From: Endomychus coccineus
Taxonomy: Eukaryota > Arthropoda > Insecta > Coleoptera > Endomychidae
Reading direction: 5' to 3'
NCBI GenBank assembly: GCA_958510875.1
Contig: OY294068.1
Coordinates: 19,076,297 to 19,140,296, forward strand
DNA: 64,000 nt
Of the stretch, positions 21,493 to 32,298 are shown one piece after another; positions within the stretch are counted from its first letter, which is position 1; each line of letters opens with the position of its first letter. The notes under the pieces were generated by a model. The model saw nothing but the letters and a program-made list of their open reading frames with translations, did not search any database and was not told where the DNA came from. The translations under genes and the position numbers were made by a program.

Positions 21493-22554
21493 GTTATTTC
21501 TCTGAGACTGTGTGAAGGAAACGGCTTATGTCAACGAACTAGCAATCAATCCATAGTTGAAAGAGAATATCTAACGTGCATGCAATTGCATAAATAGATC
21601 CGCCTCTAAGCTTTATGAATAACTTTGCTGAAATGATGGTCTGATATCAGCGGAGTCTTGAAGAGGATGTGACTGACATCTATGTCAAACATAACTGCTA
21701 AGTTTGTAGTCTATACAGATAGGAATGATTGGATTTGGAACATCCTTTACGAACATCAATAAGATTCGAAATTCGATATTTGCACAGCATTTTTATTGGT
21801 GTGAATTACTGAAATGCGGAACTGTCGTTGTGACGTTGTTTACCGAGCCGAGTTTCATTTGATTATTACTAAACAACTTAGGTTGGCTGAAATTTCGCAA
21901 CGAAGAAAAGGAGATTGAATTTATGTCACGATAAAACGAAATATTCCACTGTTTCTTAATTTATTTTGTGCGGTAGTCGCTCTCCTGTTATTCCTCCAAG
22001 GCGTTGGGTTGATTATTGAAAACATCAATTCAACTCATATCTCCATCTTGAAACGTATTGTTTGCTCGCAGAGTGAAACCGATGAGATTGTTAATATGGC
22101 AACCGCGAAAACTAGTGATCAGAGGATGAAGCTTCATAGCATCCTTTTTACTAATCGGTTTCTTGTCATATTGGCAAGAAAACACGACTCACAAGTTAGA
22201 GAGGAAACGCTTGAAAAAGGGAGTGATTAACTTCTTGAAACACTGTTTGAGTAAGTATTATCTTTCGTTCGTTTCTTAACAAAGAAATGGCTCACCTTTA
22301 AGAGTACAGTTGAAAAATGATTCTACTCGTATATCATTGATGCCATCTTGAAATTTTCGTATAATAATGCCACGCTAATATAGTAGTTTATCGGAGGGTA
22401 TATGCGCCTCAGATTGGTTTTTATCTCGTACTTACTACCAGCAGAAGGATTCAAGAGTTATAGTGAAACGGCTAAAAAGGTTAACTTGGACGGAATTTGA
22501 ATGGAGCTTTACTCTGTGATATTTCATTTTTACAGGAAATAACAAGAAATTTTA
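21493..22554. other. Unassigned spacer
   Basis: A 73-codon plus-strand open frame at 22,009-22,230 (Met start, Ser/Lys-rich) has no recognisable family. Otherwise no motif. Confidence 0.4.
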
Positions 22555-23480
22555 CTTTGTTAAATATCACTTAATTTAAAAGAACGTTTATTGCAATTTC
22601 GAACTTCACAGTTCATTATCAAAACATACAATGAAACAACCCTGAAACATTATAGTATTTATACGAAATTTACAATGAAGTGAATCGATTCTAAGAATTA
22701 ATGGTACACATAGCTACTAAATTTGAGATAGTAATCGGCAAAGGATTAAACTGTCGGTAAATACAGTAAGGATTGTACGACGTAGAATTCAACAGGGAAT
22801 TTTCTAAATCTAGTTGCTCATTAAGTAGATTGCTTGAAGGGTTATTGTGTTTAAATATTTCTATAAATTGTAATAGATGATTAGGTTTTCTACTCTTCGT
22901 AATCGTAAAATATTCAGGTTTTCTAGTGAAGAAAAACCGTGTTGAGTTGCTATAAGCTGGTTTGAAAAACTTGAGTTACTTTTATTTAATTGAAATGACT
23001 TGAAATGTTCCATATATCAAACGATCCACCTGTTTGACCAATGTATAAGGCATTACATTCCTCACAAGTTAACTTATAAACTCTCGACCTCTGAAATTTA
23101 TTAGATTTGGCTTTTGCATTGTAAAATATGTTTGAAAGTTTTTGGTTTGGTCTGAAAGCCACATTTAACTTTAGTTTCTTGAAAATATTCGACATTTGAT
23201 CAGATATTGATCCATTGAGTACGTCAAGGTAATATCGTTTTCCTCAGTTTTCTGTTGCACGTCTTGATAAATTTGATTAATAGTTAATTTTAGAGATTTT
23301 CTCTAAATTAAATTATTTATTAACAATACAGAATAGTTGTAGTCTATCGCAATGTTTCTTATGGTGTTAAACTCGGTCAAAAGCGCTGGTTTTTCTAATG
23401 GTGTTGGCCAAATTCCAATGGTATGGATGGATGATGTTGTAGCATGTTTTACAGCTAATACATACAGCCTTTTCCACACA
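22555..23480 (-). pseudogene. PLE family D, linker and GIY-YIG endonuclease
   Basis: On the minus strand: IHTIGIWPTPLEKPALLTEF (about 23,430-23,370) resembles the post-RT block of PLEs. Then SNIFKKLKLNVAFRPNQKLS, and VYKLTCEECNALYIGQTGG, the GIY-YIG core with a CEEC insert. After a frame break come FIEIFKHNNPSSNLLNEQL and DLENSLLN, the C-terminal endonuclease motif, and a 3' untranslated part with CAATAAA near 22,595. Decayed by frameshifts. Its upstream half is duplicated in inverted orientation at 23,484-23,871. Confidence 0.7.
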
Positions 23481-23527
23481 ATTGGAAAAACCAGCGCTTG
23501 TGAGTTAAACACAGTAAGAAACATTGC
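23349..23527. repeat. Hairpin at the centre of the PLE-D inverted duplication
   Basis: GCAATGTTTCTTA...AGCGCTGGTTTTTC at 23,349-23,395 is matched by its complement at 23,484-23,527, leaving a spacer of about 88 bp. It marks the turning point between the two opposed PLE copies. Confidence 0.7.
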
Positions 23528-23871
23528 GGTACACATAATAATCAAGAAGAAATGCTTAGAATAATTAAGTGTAAATCAAATGTATTCCAACGTGCAACAA
23601 AAAACTAAAAAAAGATGTCACCTTGACATACTTTGGGCCTATATCTGATAAAATTTCGAATATCTTCAAAAAACAAAAGTTATATGTAACTTTCAGACCA
23701 AGCCAGAAACTTCCAAAAATATATCCTCCAATGCAAAAACAGTCAGGAGCTTATAAGTTAACTTGTGAGGAATATAATGCCCTAGATATAGTGAGAAAAC
23801 TAAACGATGGAGAGTTTCCTATTAATTCAGTTGATTGTAACACTGTGTTATTGAGAATTTCAGATTTTTGA
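23484..23871 (+). pseudogene. PLE family D, inverted partial copy
   Basis: TYFGPISDKISNIFKKQKLY, VTFRPSQKLPKIY and AYKLTCEEYNALDI repeat the linker and the start of the GIY-YIG core of the copy on the other strand. The copy breaks off just after the core. With 22,986-23,395 it forms a ~0.85-kb palindrome. Confidence 0.7.
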
Positions 23872-24712
23872 TCATATAATAGAATTTAATGAGATAAGCA
23901 CGATACTCTCTAAAACGAAACCAACCATAAACAAATGTAGATTTCCAAATTGCAGTTGTCATTTCTACGACTTTTTTTCGAGGCAGAACTTGAGCTGAAT
24001 TATGATATATGAAAGATGCTGTAGATAGATACATTGTATGGGGCTTGTAGGCTAGGAACGTCACCACCGCGACCTTTGCAGATCTATTGTGTATGCCCTC
24101 TTTGTTATGTTAGAGTTCCTTGTCCAGACACGTCTTTATTACTAGATTCCATAGGCCAGACTTTAGGTACTCCATATAATGGGAGGGTTGTGGTTTTTGC
24201 TTTCCTAGCATTGAGAATCTTAGCCTTGTTAGGCCTTTGCAGTAGCACAATATATGTAAGGTTATATCTGATAGTTCGATATTGTTCATGTGTTTGTTGT
24301 TGTCTACAATACATTGTCAGGAGTTCAACCATGATTCTAGTTGATCTTCTATTTTGGCTTAGTAGGTACTCCGTGCATTGTGGCGATGGTTCTTTAATGA
24401 ACTCTTTGTCTGATTCTAGGCGCCTTTTTCCACCATTCTTGAGATTGAATTTTCATTCAAGTACTGTTATATAATTTTCGCTATACCACAGAAGGGTTCT
24501 GGACCAATTAGAGCCCCATATGCTCCTTCTCTGGCCAGTGAGTCAGCCTCTTCGTTGCCTGTGTGGCCTTACCCAGGCTGAGGGCAGTCTAAAACTCTTG
24601 CCTTAATAGCTCTTCGGCACATTGATATGTTGAATGAAGCAGCTTCTGCCTGGAATATCGTCGCGTTTTTACCCATACTCAGTGAAAACTTGTCTTCGAC
24701 TTGGCTTTATAT

Positions 24713-24942
24713 TTTATATATAAATCCTCGGAAAATAGGTCACATTAACACTTATGCTTTATATTTTTGTCTTTACGTACGTTTCGATCTCAAGAGCATG
24801 ATCAGAAGACTTATTCTTTGAATAACCTGACTACTTAAAACTAATTGTATTAACACAAAGCGTCCTTCCTTATCGCAAACATTTCATTTAAAATGCCAAC
24901 GTCGCCGAAACGAACAGAAACACGAAATCGAAATTGTAACAC
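24713..24942 (-). mobile_element. 5'-truncated PLE family B terminal fragment with 14-bp TSD
   Basis: These 230 bp match the 3' terminal repeat of the PLE at 15,846 (AGGTCACATTAACAC, ACGTACGTTTCG, GCCGAAACGAACAG). They are flanked on both sides by ACTTGGCTTTATAT (24,699-24,712 and 24,943-24,956), a target-site duplication. Removing the insert and one copy of the duplication rejoins the LINE RNase H frame around GLYIK/SQVEDKF. It is therefore a genuine retro-insertion, not a rearrangement. Confidence 0.8.
24769..24810 (-). ncRNA. Degenerate hammerhead motif, PLE family B
   Basis: Stem I (GTCTT/AAGAC), GAAA and ACGTACGTA are kept, but the core reads CTGATCA instead of CTGATGA and stem II has a mismatch. 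The lost core G should abolish cleavage. Confidence 0.5.
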
Positions 24943-25670
24943 ACTTGGCTTTATATATAATCCTGCACCTGTACCTTCTTCTTCTTATTCTTTCTGCCTG
25001 TTATGACTTTTCTTAAGTTTTTCTCAAAGCCATACTTGTGAAGCATCTCGTCCAATGACATTCCCTTATGAGATCGGTTTCCAACTCATTGTATAGCTTG
25101 TTATACATCTTACCATGCAATTTGCTTACGTGCGCCTTCCCTCTGGCCAGTCTACTGGTGATCTGGCTTCGCCTTGTACGTGAATGTGGAGTGGCGCTAT
25201 GTTCAGCAAGACTTCTAAAGAGGCTGTTGTGGTTGTTCTCATAGCTCCCGTGGCAACCAGGCAAGCTTGCTTCCGAATGCTCCCTAGCCTTCGGATCGCC
25301 CAGCCTGCTGAGTCTTTGGTCACCAAACCATCGAGCCATATGCTGTCATGGGTCTAATGACCCCGGTGTATAGCCATTTTTTGCTTGTAGCCTCCAGTTT
25401 TTCATACAGTTTCTTCTGCATAGGTTGAGGGCTATCGTGCTATTTTGAATTGTTTCCTGTAGGTGTTGACTCTATGTCAGCTTGTGATTAAAGATAACTC
25501 TCAAGTATTTTGCCTCTTGTGCAATCGGAATTTCTACCCCATTCAGAACTGGTGGCTTCAGTCCTCTTAGTACTTTTTTCATAGTAAAGACAACGATAGT
25601 GATTTTAAGAGAGTTTACGGTAAGTTCCTTCTCTTGGCCCCACTTGTTTATTATATTCAGAGTCATTTAG

Positions 25671-27394
25671 ATGCTGCACCAGCTGTGTCTGGCGTTCGGA
25701 GATTTATTAGTCAGTGATTGGTTCTTTCGAAAAGGTTCAATGAAATTCGAGGAAGTTCCGATCACGTGTGCAATATAATATAATATGCGTTCCGCATGGA
25801 TCTAATGTGACTCGTATATTCGGTCATTATATTCCGTGATTTGCCGGTAGATGCTAGTTTGCGTATAATTTATTTGAAGAATCATCATAATATTAACGAA
25901 TGCGTTTTCCACTTCGCCGGAGTTTGTCAAAAATAATGCTTCTTCCAGTTGATCACAATGTCTTGAGTTAGTTATCTCATCAAGATTAGAACGTTAGCCT
26001 TCACTCGCAGTTTCAAAAATGTATACATATAAATCTATTATTAATTTCTCAGTTAATGTATTCAATTACTTTTCATGTTCATTACATCGAAACATAACCC
26101 AAGCTGGCGAACTGACCTGGTTAGAAAGCTTTTCCGAATATATCACCATTATGGTTTATTTATGCGGTAGTAAAAACTTTACAGCCAACAAGGTAATTAT
26201 GGAAAATCTCTGCATTCAGTTTCCACCCACTTGCAGAACACAATGATTGGGACAAATCACGTACTCTGGAATAATGTGTTCAATTTTCTTGATCTCACAA
26301 TTAATTGTGAAAGAACCAGAAGAGGGCCATAATAAATCATCCACTCCCAACCAAACACATTTCATAGAGAATATGATTGATATCTCCTGAAGACCTGTTT
26401 ACGAGCATCTGGGCTCTTTATAGCCAGGCATCGTTTCCAACTTTGGTGGAATATAGAGTACCATGTGAGAACATTGTTCGTTAAGAAAGTCTTCTTTAGG
26501 AGCAAAGGTGGAAAAGAGCTTCAGTCCTATCCATTTTTCATGAGAAAGTAGTTGTTATAGATGACTGCTGGAAATATATGTGGACCGAATGAGATATAGG
26601 GCGCTACCTCATACCATTACTTGCTCAGTAGCAAAATTGATGTTGTTCTGTTGTAGAATTTGAATCAATACATGTTACAATATTTATTTCCTTGAAGGTA
26701 GTGATTTAACGACGTCAGAAAATCAGGAAGGATATCAGAAGCAGTGAAGTTATCTTGAAGGTTGACTACTATAAAAAAATGATTCCTTTCCTAGGGAAGG
26801 TAGTATTGAAGAAAAACGAGAAACCGACGGAGATATTATAATATATAGATATGAAATTCCGGAAAATATGTCATGTTATCTCATTTAATATCATCTATTG
26901 TCACCAAGATATTGCAAGATAGGAAGAATGGTGATTCTTTAGTTACGCCTCGATCCACTTCGCAGTACAGTTATTATAGAATATAAATTGCTTCCGGGCT
27001 CTATATCTTATACCTTCACTCACATTTGATCTCACGAAGTAATTGAACTTGAAAGGCCTGCATGTGAGGAAGTCGAGTGGCTGATACCATCTGACTTATA
27101 TTTTCCGAAGCGCCACAAAAGAAAAAATTATGTTTTCAAGTTAATGAACGGTGTCGAATTAATAGCTACAAGAATAATGAGAACTCATACCTGTCATTGG
27201 GGATGGAATATCATGTTATATATCTCCATGATTAAACAAATTCTCTCCCAAACACTAGCCAAAATATCTGTGAATTACTTGGAGAAGCAAATTTTTGATC
27301 AAAAATTCATTCACACATACACCTTTCGTTTTGGGTGAATGAAGTCTGATAGAAAATCTATTTTTTTTTAACTTTGACTACACGAGAGGGAAAC
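25671..27394. other. Unassigned spacer
   Basis: 1.7 kb without recognisable coding or repeat structure. Short open frames at 26,019-26,246 and 27,144-27,338 (plus) show no family signal. Confidence 0.45.
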
Positions 27395-28037
27395 CTATAG
27401 TGTTCGAAGAACATCGTGTGAGCCAGCAGGGGAATGTAGGGAGAGGAGATAGGCATTCGTATTTTTTTTGAAGGTTTGGAGATTATAGGCATAGGGGAAG
27501 ACCTCACTAAGTAAAGAGTGCCACAGCTTCGCTGTTCGATGAAAAAAATGGAGTCTGGCAGGAAGACATTCGGCAGCTCTAGAGCCTATCCGGAATCTCT
27601 CGTGGTGGAACAACAGACCAGATTTCTGATGAACACCGACCATGGAAATATCTATAGACAAGAGAGAAATCTGCCATCCTTCTATGATGTTCTAGAGAGA
27701 TCAGTGAACTCGTAAGTGTGACATCATCAATCAAACGAATAGCTCTCTTCTGGATTGAATCCAAAAGCCTCAGCGTATGTTTGGGAGCCGAACTCCAAAC
27801 ACATGAACAGTACTCCAGGACAGATCGAATCTGTGCTTCATAGATTATGAGGAGCTGCTGGGATGTAAAGTAGCTCTTGGTACGGAATAGAAAATCAAGC
27901 TTTAGTGGAGCAGTTTTCGCAATGAACCTCACATGATCGTCCCAAGGGAGGTGTTGTTGGTGGTGACCCTGAGCATTGTTATGAAAGACTTCATAGGAAT
28001 AGATATACCTGACATCATCATACCATAAAAGAAGCAT
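27395..28037 (-). pseudogene. CR1/Jockey-type LINE, RT C-terminal part
   Basis: The minus strand encodes LPWDDHVRFIAKTAPLKLDF, LFRTKSYFTSQQLLIIYEAQ, IRSVLEYCSCVWSSAP, LLDSIQKRAIRLIDDVTL, FSLVYRYFHGRCSSEIWS and, after a frame break near 27,590, LWHSLLSEVFPYAYNLQTFK. This is the continuous thumb and C-terminus of a CR1-like RT, close in sequence to the copy at 18,839-19,825. Only one frameshift is obvious in about 570 bp, so it is the better preserved of the two. No catalytic core remains: the copy is 5'-truncated. Confidence 0.8.
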
Positions 28038-28039
28038 GT

Positions 28040-28504
28040 TTGTTACGCCAATTATGAAAAATGTTGCTCACTTGACCTTCAAAACAAGTGCTGAATCACT
28101 GTTCACATGAGATTTTGGAAAAGTTACTCCATCTTCTACTAGACCCCTTAAAGCAGATGAGACCATGGGGTCTGAAATTTCGCACAATTGACCTTTAAAA
28201 CAAGAGTAAAGTCACAGGCCACATGAAATTTCGAAGAAACTCTCCTTCAAACCTATAAATACCGTAATGAAGCAAATGCCAGTATTTATGAATGGCTGAA
28301 GTTTTCAAATGCGACGAACAGGATTATGGAATGTCGAAATTTATAGTCTCTCATATTGAAAAGAGCAGTTAGAGGTCGCTAAACATCTAACGTAATCAAC
28401 TGTTCTCGCGGGCGTAGTACACATGACTCATATTCGAAAAAAAGTGTGAGGTTAAAAACATTATTTGATCCTGTTGTCCGGGCAACGCCGGGTACATAAG
28501 CTAG
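28040..28504 (+). mobile_element. Helitron-like 3' end
   Basis: CCGGGCAACGCCGGGTACA is followed by TAAG and a terminal CTAG (28,501-28,504), with T as the next base. A GC-rich hairpin about 10 bp before CTRR, inserted before T, is the signature of Helitron 3' ends, and this particular hairpin sequence is common in insect Helitrons. Upstream, two diverged ~115-bp units (TTGACCTTCAAAACAAG at about 28,072 and TTGACCTTTAAAACAAG at about 28,189, both followed by CACATGA) form an internal tandem. The 5' TC end and any Rep/helicase are absent, so it is a non-autonomous or truncated copy. Confidence 0.6.
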
Positions 28505-28781
28505 TAACACCATTATTGTCTGGAAATAAACTCATCAAATTATTTGTATATCATGTGGTCGAAACAAATGAGGTTGACAATTTAATTCATGCACTAAAAA
28601 TGCCATATGTCGCGGTGTTTTGTCTTTATGACAGCGAAAAAAGTTTGCCCTAACTTTTCCAGCGACAAAACGGAACCTAACTTTTGAAAGCATGACAACC
28701 AGCATTGTAAACAAATTTTTGATGACGTTATGTCAGTTTTTCTCGAACTTGCGTTGTCAGAAAAGTATCTTATTTGTGGAA

Positions 28782-29971
28782 ATGTCGCGATTTGGACAGT
28801 CTTCGAGTGGAGAAATTGAAGAAGCCATCAATAATAATGTGCCTCGCAATACTGTGAATTCAACTACGTCAATTTGGCGACAATTTGCGATGTTTTGTTT
28901 GGAAAAAAAACATGAACTCATTGCAGAAGCTTCCACTGAAGAGTTAGCTTCTATTTTATGTGACTGGGCATTCAACATGAAGAAGAACAATGGAGAAGAC
29001 TATAAAGAGAGTGCAGTAAAAACGATTTGGAACACTTCAGCAGAAATGTTACAAGAGAAGTACTTCAAAGAATATAAAAGAGTTTTTAATCCGTTCACGG
29101 ACATACAGTTTAAGAAAGCGAAAAATGCACGCGACACAATCCCAAAAAAAGGAAGGTGAGTTCTAAGGCTCTCACAAAACAAAAAATTTTTTGAAATGGC
29201 ACTATTCTGGAGTGAAGAAAAACCTGTAGGCCTTCAAAGAAAATTTTATCATATTGCTGCCTATGAATTGGCTTGAAGAGGTGGAGACGCAGCAAATTGT
29301 AAGGTCTTCTATTTTAAAATCGAGAAAGACAACCGTGGAAGAGAGACCGGAAGAGTTGAATATAACCCAGTGTTTTCGAAGACAGCACAAGGTGGAAATC
29401 AGAAGTTAGATGACAGTAAATGGTTGGTAGCAAACACTGAAGAAGATTGTGTATGTCCAGTACAATTGTTTAAACAAATTATGGGAAGACGGGGAAACCA
29501 CATCACATGTGAAAATTTTTTTTTAACTCCAAATCCTTTCTGGCAAAAAACAAATCCGAAAGGATGGTATAAGAATTCTCCTATTGGGATAAATGAAATA
29601 TCTAAATGGACCAAATCCTCGGCGAAAAATATTGGACTTGATGTCAAGCGGGTGAAAATTACGAATCATTCTAATCGAGCTGCCGCCGTAACTGAATTGT
29701 CCAGGAGTGGTATAGGTGAACAAAAACTTGTGAAAATTACGGGACATAGCAACTCATCAACTCATCGTCATTAGAACCGTACCTTCAGTTAGATGAAGAA
29801 CATCATAAAAAAATCATTGGTTCCATTCGTACTACCGTCCAGGAAACAGTTATTACCGCCGCTCAAAATACTAGCATGCAGCAAACTATTAACAAAAGAC
29901 AAGAAAGTCCTGAAGATCAAGCTTTTTTTAATAATTGTGTTTTTAATAATTGTACTGTTCCGTTAAATTAA
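28782..29971 (+). pseudogene. Crypton-like tyrosine recombinase (DUF3504/ZMYM-type)
   Basis: The start is taken at Met 28,782 (MSRFGQSSSGEIEEA) because the upstream codons look non-coding. The N-terminal core-binding domain contains SIWRQFAMFCLEKKHELIAE, LASILCDWAF and EYKRVFNPFTDIQFKKAKNA. The catalytic domain contains GLQRKFYHIAAYELA then RGGDA (first catalytic Arg), EYNPVFSKTAQGGNQKL, CVCPVQLFKQIMG, WYKNSPIGINEISKWTK, TNHSNRAAAVTEL (H-x-x-R box) and KLVKITGHSNS; the likely Tyr lies in LEPYLQL in a shifted frame. This fits Crypton/ZMYM-like recombinases. Four lesions are visible: one base missing in the A-run at 29,144-29,150, one extra T at 29,187-29,192 that restores frame, TGA at 29,274 where Trp is expected, and an 8-bp tandem duplication (AACTCATC) at 29,751-29,766. 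It is a single-exon relic of a DNA transposon; I cannot exclude a decayed domesticated gene. Confidence 0.75.
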
Positions 29972-30035
29972 ATAAACTAATTTACATCTTATTTTTTAAT
30001 TTATTGATTCACATATTCATTAAATTGTCTAACCG

Positions 30036-30218
30036 AATTACACTCTAGCTTTTTTTTTGTCGAAGTAAACTTGACATTTATAATTCGAATTTTGTTGCCA
30101 TCAGGCAATTCAGCTCAAAAAACTGCCAGGGGCAGTTTTTTTCGTTAAATTGCCAGGCAACAAAATTCTTATTAATACATGTCAAGTTTACTTCGACAAA
30201 AAAAGCTCTCGTGTAATT
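30036..30218. repeat. 183-bp palindromic hairpin element
   Basis: The arms pair from AATTACAC/GTGTAATT at the ends through GTCGAAGTAAACTTGACAT and AATTTTGTTGCC to CTGCCAGGGGCAG at the centre (about 30,127). Small mismatches and a few unpaired bases occur. It is a fold-back MITE-like insert 65 bp after the Crypton relic; no relation between the two is evident. Confidence 0.7.
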
Positions 30219-31035
30219 ATAAGTGACAATAATTATTGCTCAAAATTCAATAAAATGACAAACAAATGATTCGATGAAAATGTGATTGGTTGTGTGATAA
30301 CAGTATTTGGTTCTTCTATGAACAGAATCATTAACTTGTCTGAGACAATTTGAAATGTCTCCAATACGAACTGGTTAAACATTGTTTCTTTCATGTGAGG
30401 AATTGTTTCGTTCAGAGTTCATCGAGCTAGTTGACATTGTATGTTTCTGGCTGCTGGCAAATAGCCATTCATTTCATGTAATAGCCTCGCTCGGGGTTTT
30501 CTATGTATCTTGTCCTTCACAAATCATTTATAATAACGTGTTCATTTCCTGACAAGCCGATAGTAAATACACATTTTTAGCGTTTTATTTTAAACATAAA
30601 ATGCCTCTGACCTCTTCAAATATATGTGATGTAATCTTTGACTTTCTGTATTATAATGAATTCTTAAGAACTTTGTATGCTTGACAAAATTCAATTAGCC
30701 AACTTCAGGCTACAATGCAGGACAAATCTGCGTCAAATACAGCGTGGGGTAGGTAACGGATTTCAAACCTTCAGTAAAAAAGAGTAAATTCATTGATGCC
30801 AATACAATACAGTGTTGTTTTGCATAAGTCATGGAGTAATCTTATTCGAATTGAATGAAGAAATGAGTCGAGCTATCGATATGTGACTTACATCTTAGGG
30901 TTGGACTTAGGTTCACACCCAGAAACATTCTATACACAAAAGGTGAGCGATCCTAACGTAGCCTAAGATATCTGAGAGTGAATCAGTGCGTGTTAAGCCG
31001 TTCATGTAATTTTTTGAGCTACTGATTTGCTCATA
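30219..31035. other. Unassigned spacer
   Basis: A+T-rich, no coding motif or repeat recognised. Confidence 0.4.
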
Positions 31036-31039
31036 TGTT

Positions 31040-31560
31040 TCTCAGTGTAACATACAACTACTTTTTCGTAGGTTCAGATTTGGTTCATTTGCAAAGAACC
31101 AATCAATCATATTGGACTCTTGTAACACGTCTCTTAAGGTCGCCTCCTCATAGTCACTACTGGAGTTTGAGGTGTCATCACAAAACAATAAGAGAAGGTA
31201 AGTTGAGCGCACTGCTCTCATTAAATCATTTATGTAAATTATGAAAAGAGTAGGTTCAAGTATCGTGACTTGAGGTACCCCACTCTTCCTGGTTGTTGTG
31301 CTCGAAACGACATTATTCATCTAAGTGATTTTAGTTCTATTAGATAGAAAGGAGTAGAGCAATTTACAGCCATTTCCGTTGAAGCCATGGAACGCTAATT
31401 TATCGACCAGCTTACAATGAGAGACACAAACGCATTGGTTAGATCATAAAAGAAAGAACATACTATGTTGCCATTCTCCATCCCATCAATTATATAATTC
31501 AGTTACTTGTTTATCGCTTTTTTAGTATTAGTATCCTTCCTGAATCCATCTTTATATTAG
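31040..31560 (-). pseudogene. CR1/Jockey-type LINE, RT catalytic core
   Basis: On the minus strand, in shifting frames: IDGMENGNIVCSFFYDLTNA (about 31,495-31,436) is RT motif A with its Asp in FYDLTNAF. SGVPQVTILEPTLFIIYIND (about 31,280-31,222) is motif B (usual GVPQGSILGP). LLLFCDDTSNSSSDYEEA is motif C, with FADD changed to FCDD. NMIDWFFANEPNLNLRKSSC is the following block. Two or three frame breaks. The piece is truncated on both sides. Closest in type to the LINE at 51,225-51,570. Confidence 0.75.
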
Positions 31561-31564
31561 CTGT

Positions 31565-32298
31565 CAATGGATTGATTTTCTTCAACTCCATCATATGTCT
31601 CGCTCAGGAATGTGATCGTTAACTTCCTTCCCTACGAATTCAAGATTGGCTTCATCTCCAAAAACAATCTCCTTGTTACTTGACTCAACCAGATTTCCAT
31701 CAGTTGAGCTCAAAGCTCTTGATGTTTGAACAGATGGTATTTGTCGCACGTCATTGTGTGTGTGAAACCCATAGATAAGAAAATCCCAATAAAGGTAGCG
31801 ATATGTATGATATGAATTATATGGAAATCGCCTTCTCAAGAAACTACGAACGACTGATTGACAAATTGGCGTGCATGTAGCTTAATTTGAGTATTGACCT
31901 ATCAATTCAATGTACGAAAGTTTTATTACTCAAGATTATTCGGTTTTCTAGTAATAAAATATTATGTAGTGAAGTGTAGTGTCAAAACTCGAAAAATTTT
32001 CAAATTCAACTAGCTCATTCTGTATAAAAGACATCATGATTTATGAATTCTCTTCTTCCACGGTTCTTAGCCTAGATTCTCGTCAAGTGATGAGATTTTT
32101 TATGAAAAAATGAGTTTCCGAGAAAAAAAAAAGTTGGTTTTTACATTTTCCTTCAACAGTCCATTTTCCTGACTTTTTCGAACCGAAGAAGCAGCTGGGG
32201 AGTTTTTCTTCTCTAAATATACACGGCCAAAAAAATACTCGCGATTTTGCGATTCTTGCCAATTCCAATAGAGTTTGAAGACTTTCAAATGAAAGGCG
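31565..32298. other. Unassigned spacer
   Basis: An 82-codon minus-strand open frame (31,591-31,839) and two overlapping ones near 32,100-32,288 have no recognised motif. Confidence 0.4.

Larger units (their letters stand above)
24050..25670 (-). pseudogene. RNase H-bearing LINE, split by a PLE fragment
   Basis: On the minus strand: INKWGQEKELTVNSLKI and KPPVLNGVEIPIAQEAKYL (RT, about 25,660-25,500); then ACLVATGAMRTTTTASLEVL and NIAPLHIHVQGEA (about 25,270-25,150). A decayed RNase H start contains GTGAGLYIK (about 24,975-24,950). After the inserted PLE piece come FSLSMGKNATIFQAEA with the catalytic Glu, GHTGNEEADSLAREGA with a catalytic Asp, and GPEPFCGIAK (about 24,690-24,480). A cysteine-rich C-terminal part is only faintly visible to about 24,050. 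Same broad LINE type as 2780-3890. Confidence 0.75.

Noticed and set aside
29153..29160. AGGTGAGT as a 5' splice site in the Crypton relic
   Set aside because: The downstream sequence continues the protein after a one-base shift, and a compensating T insertion follows, so homopolymer indels explain it better than an intron.
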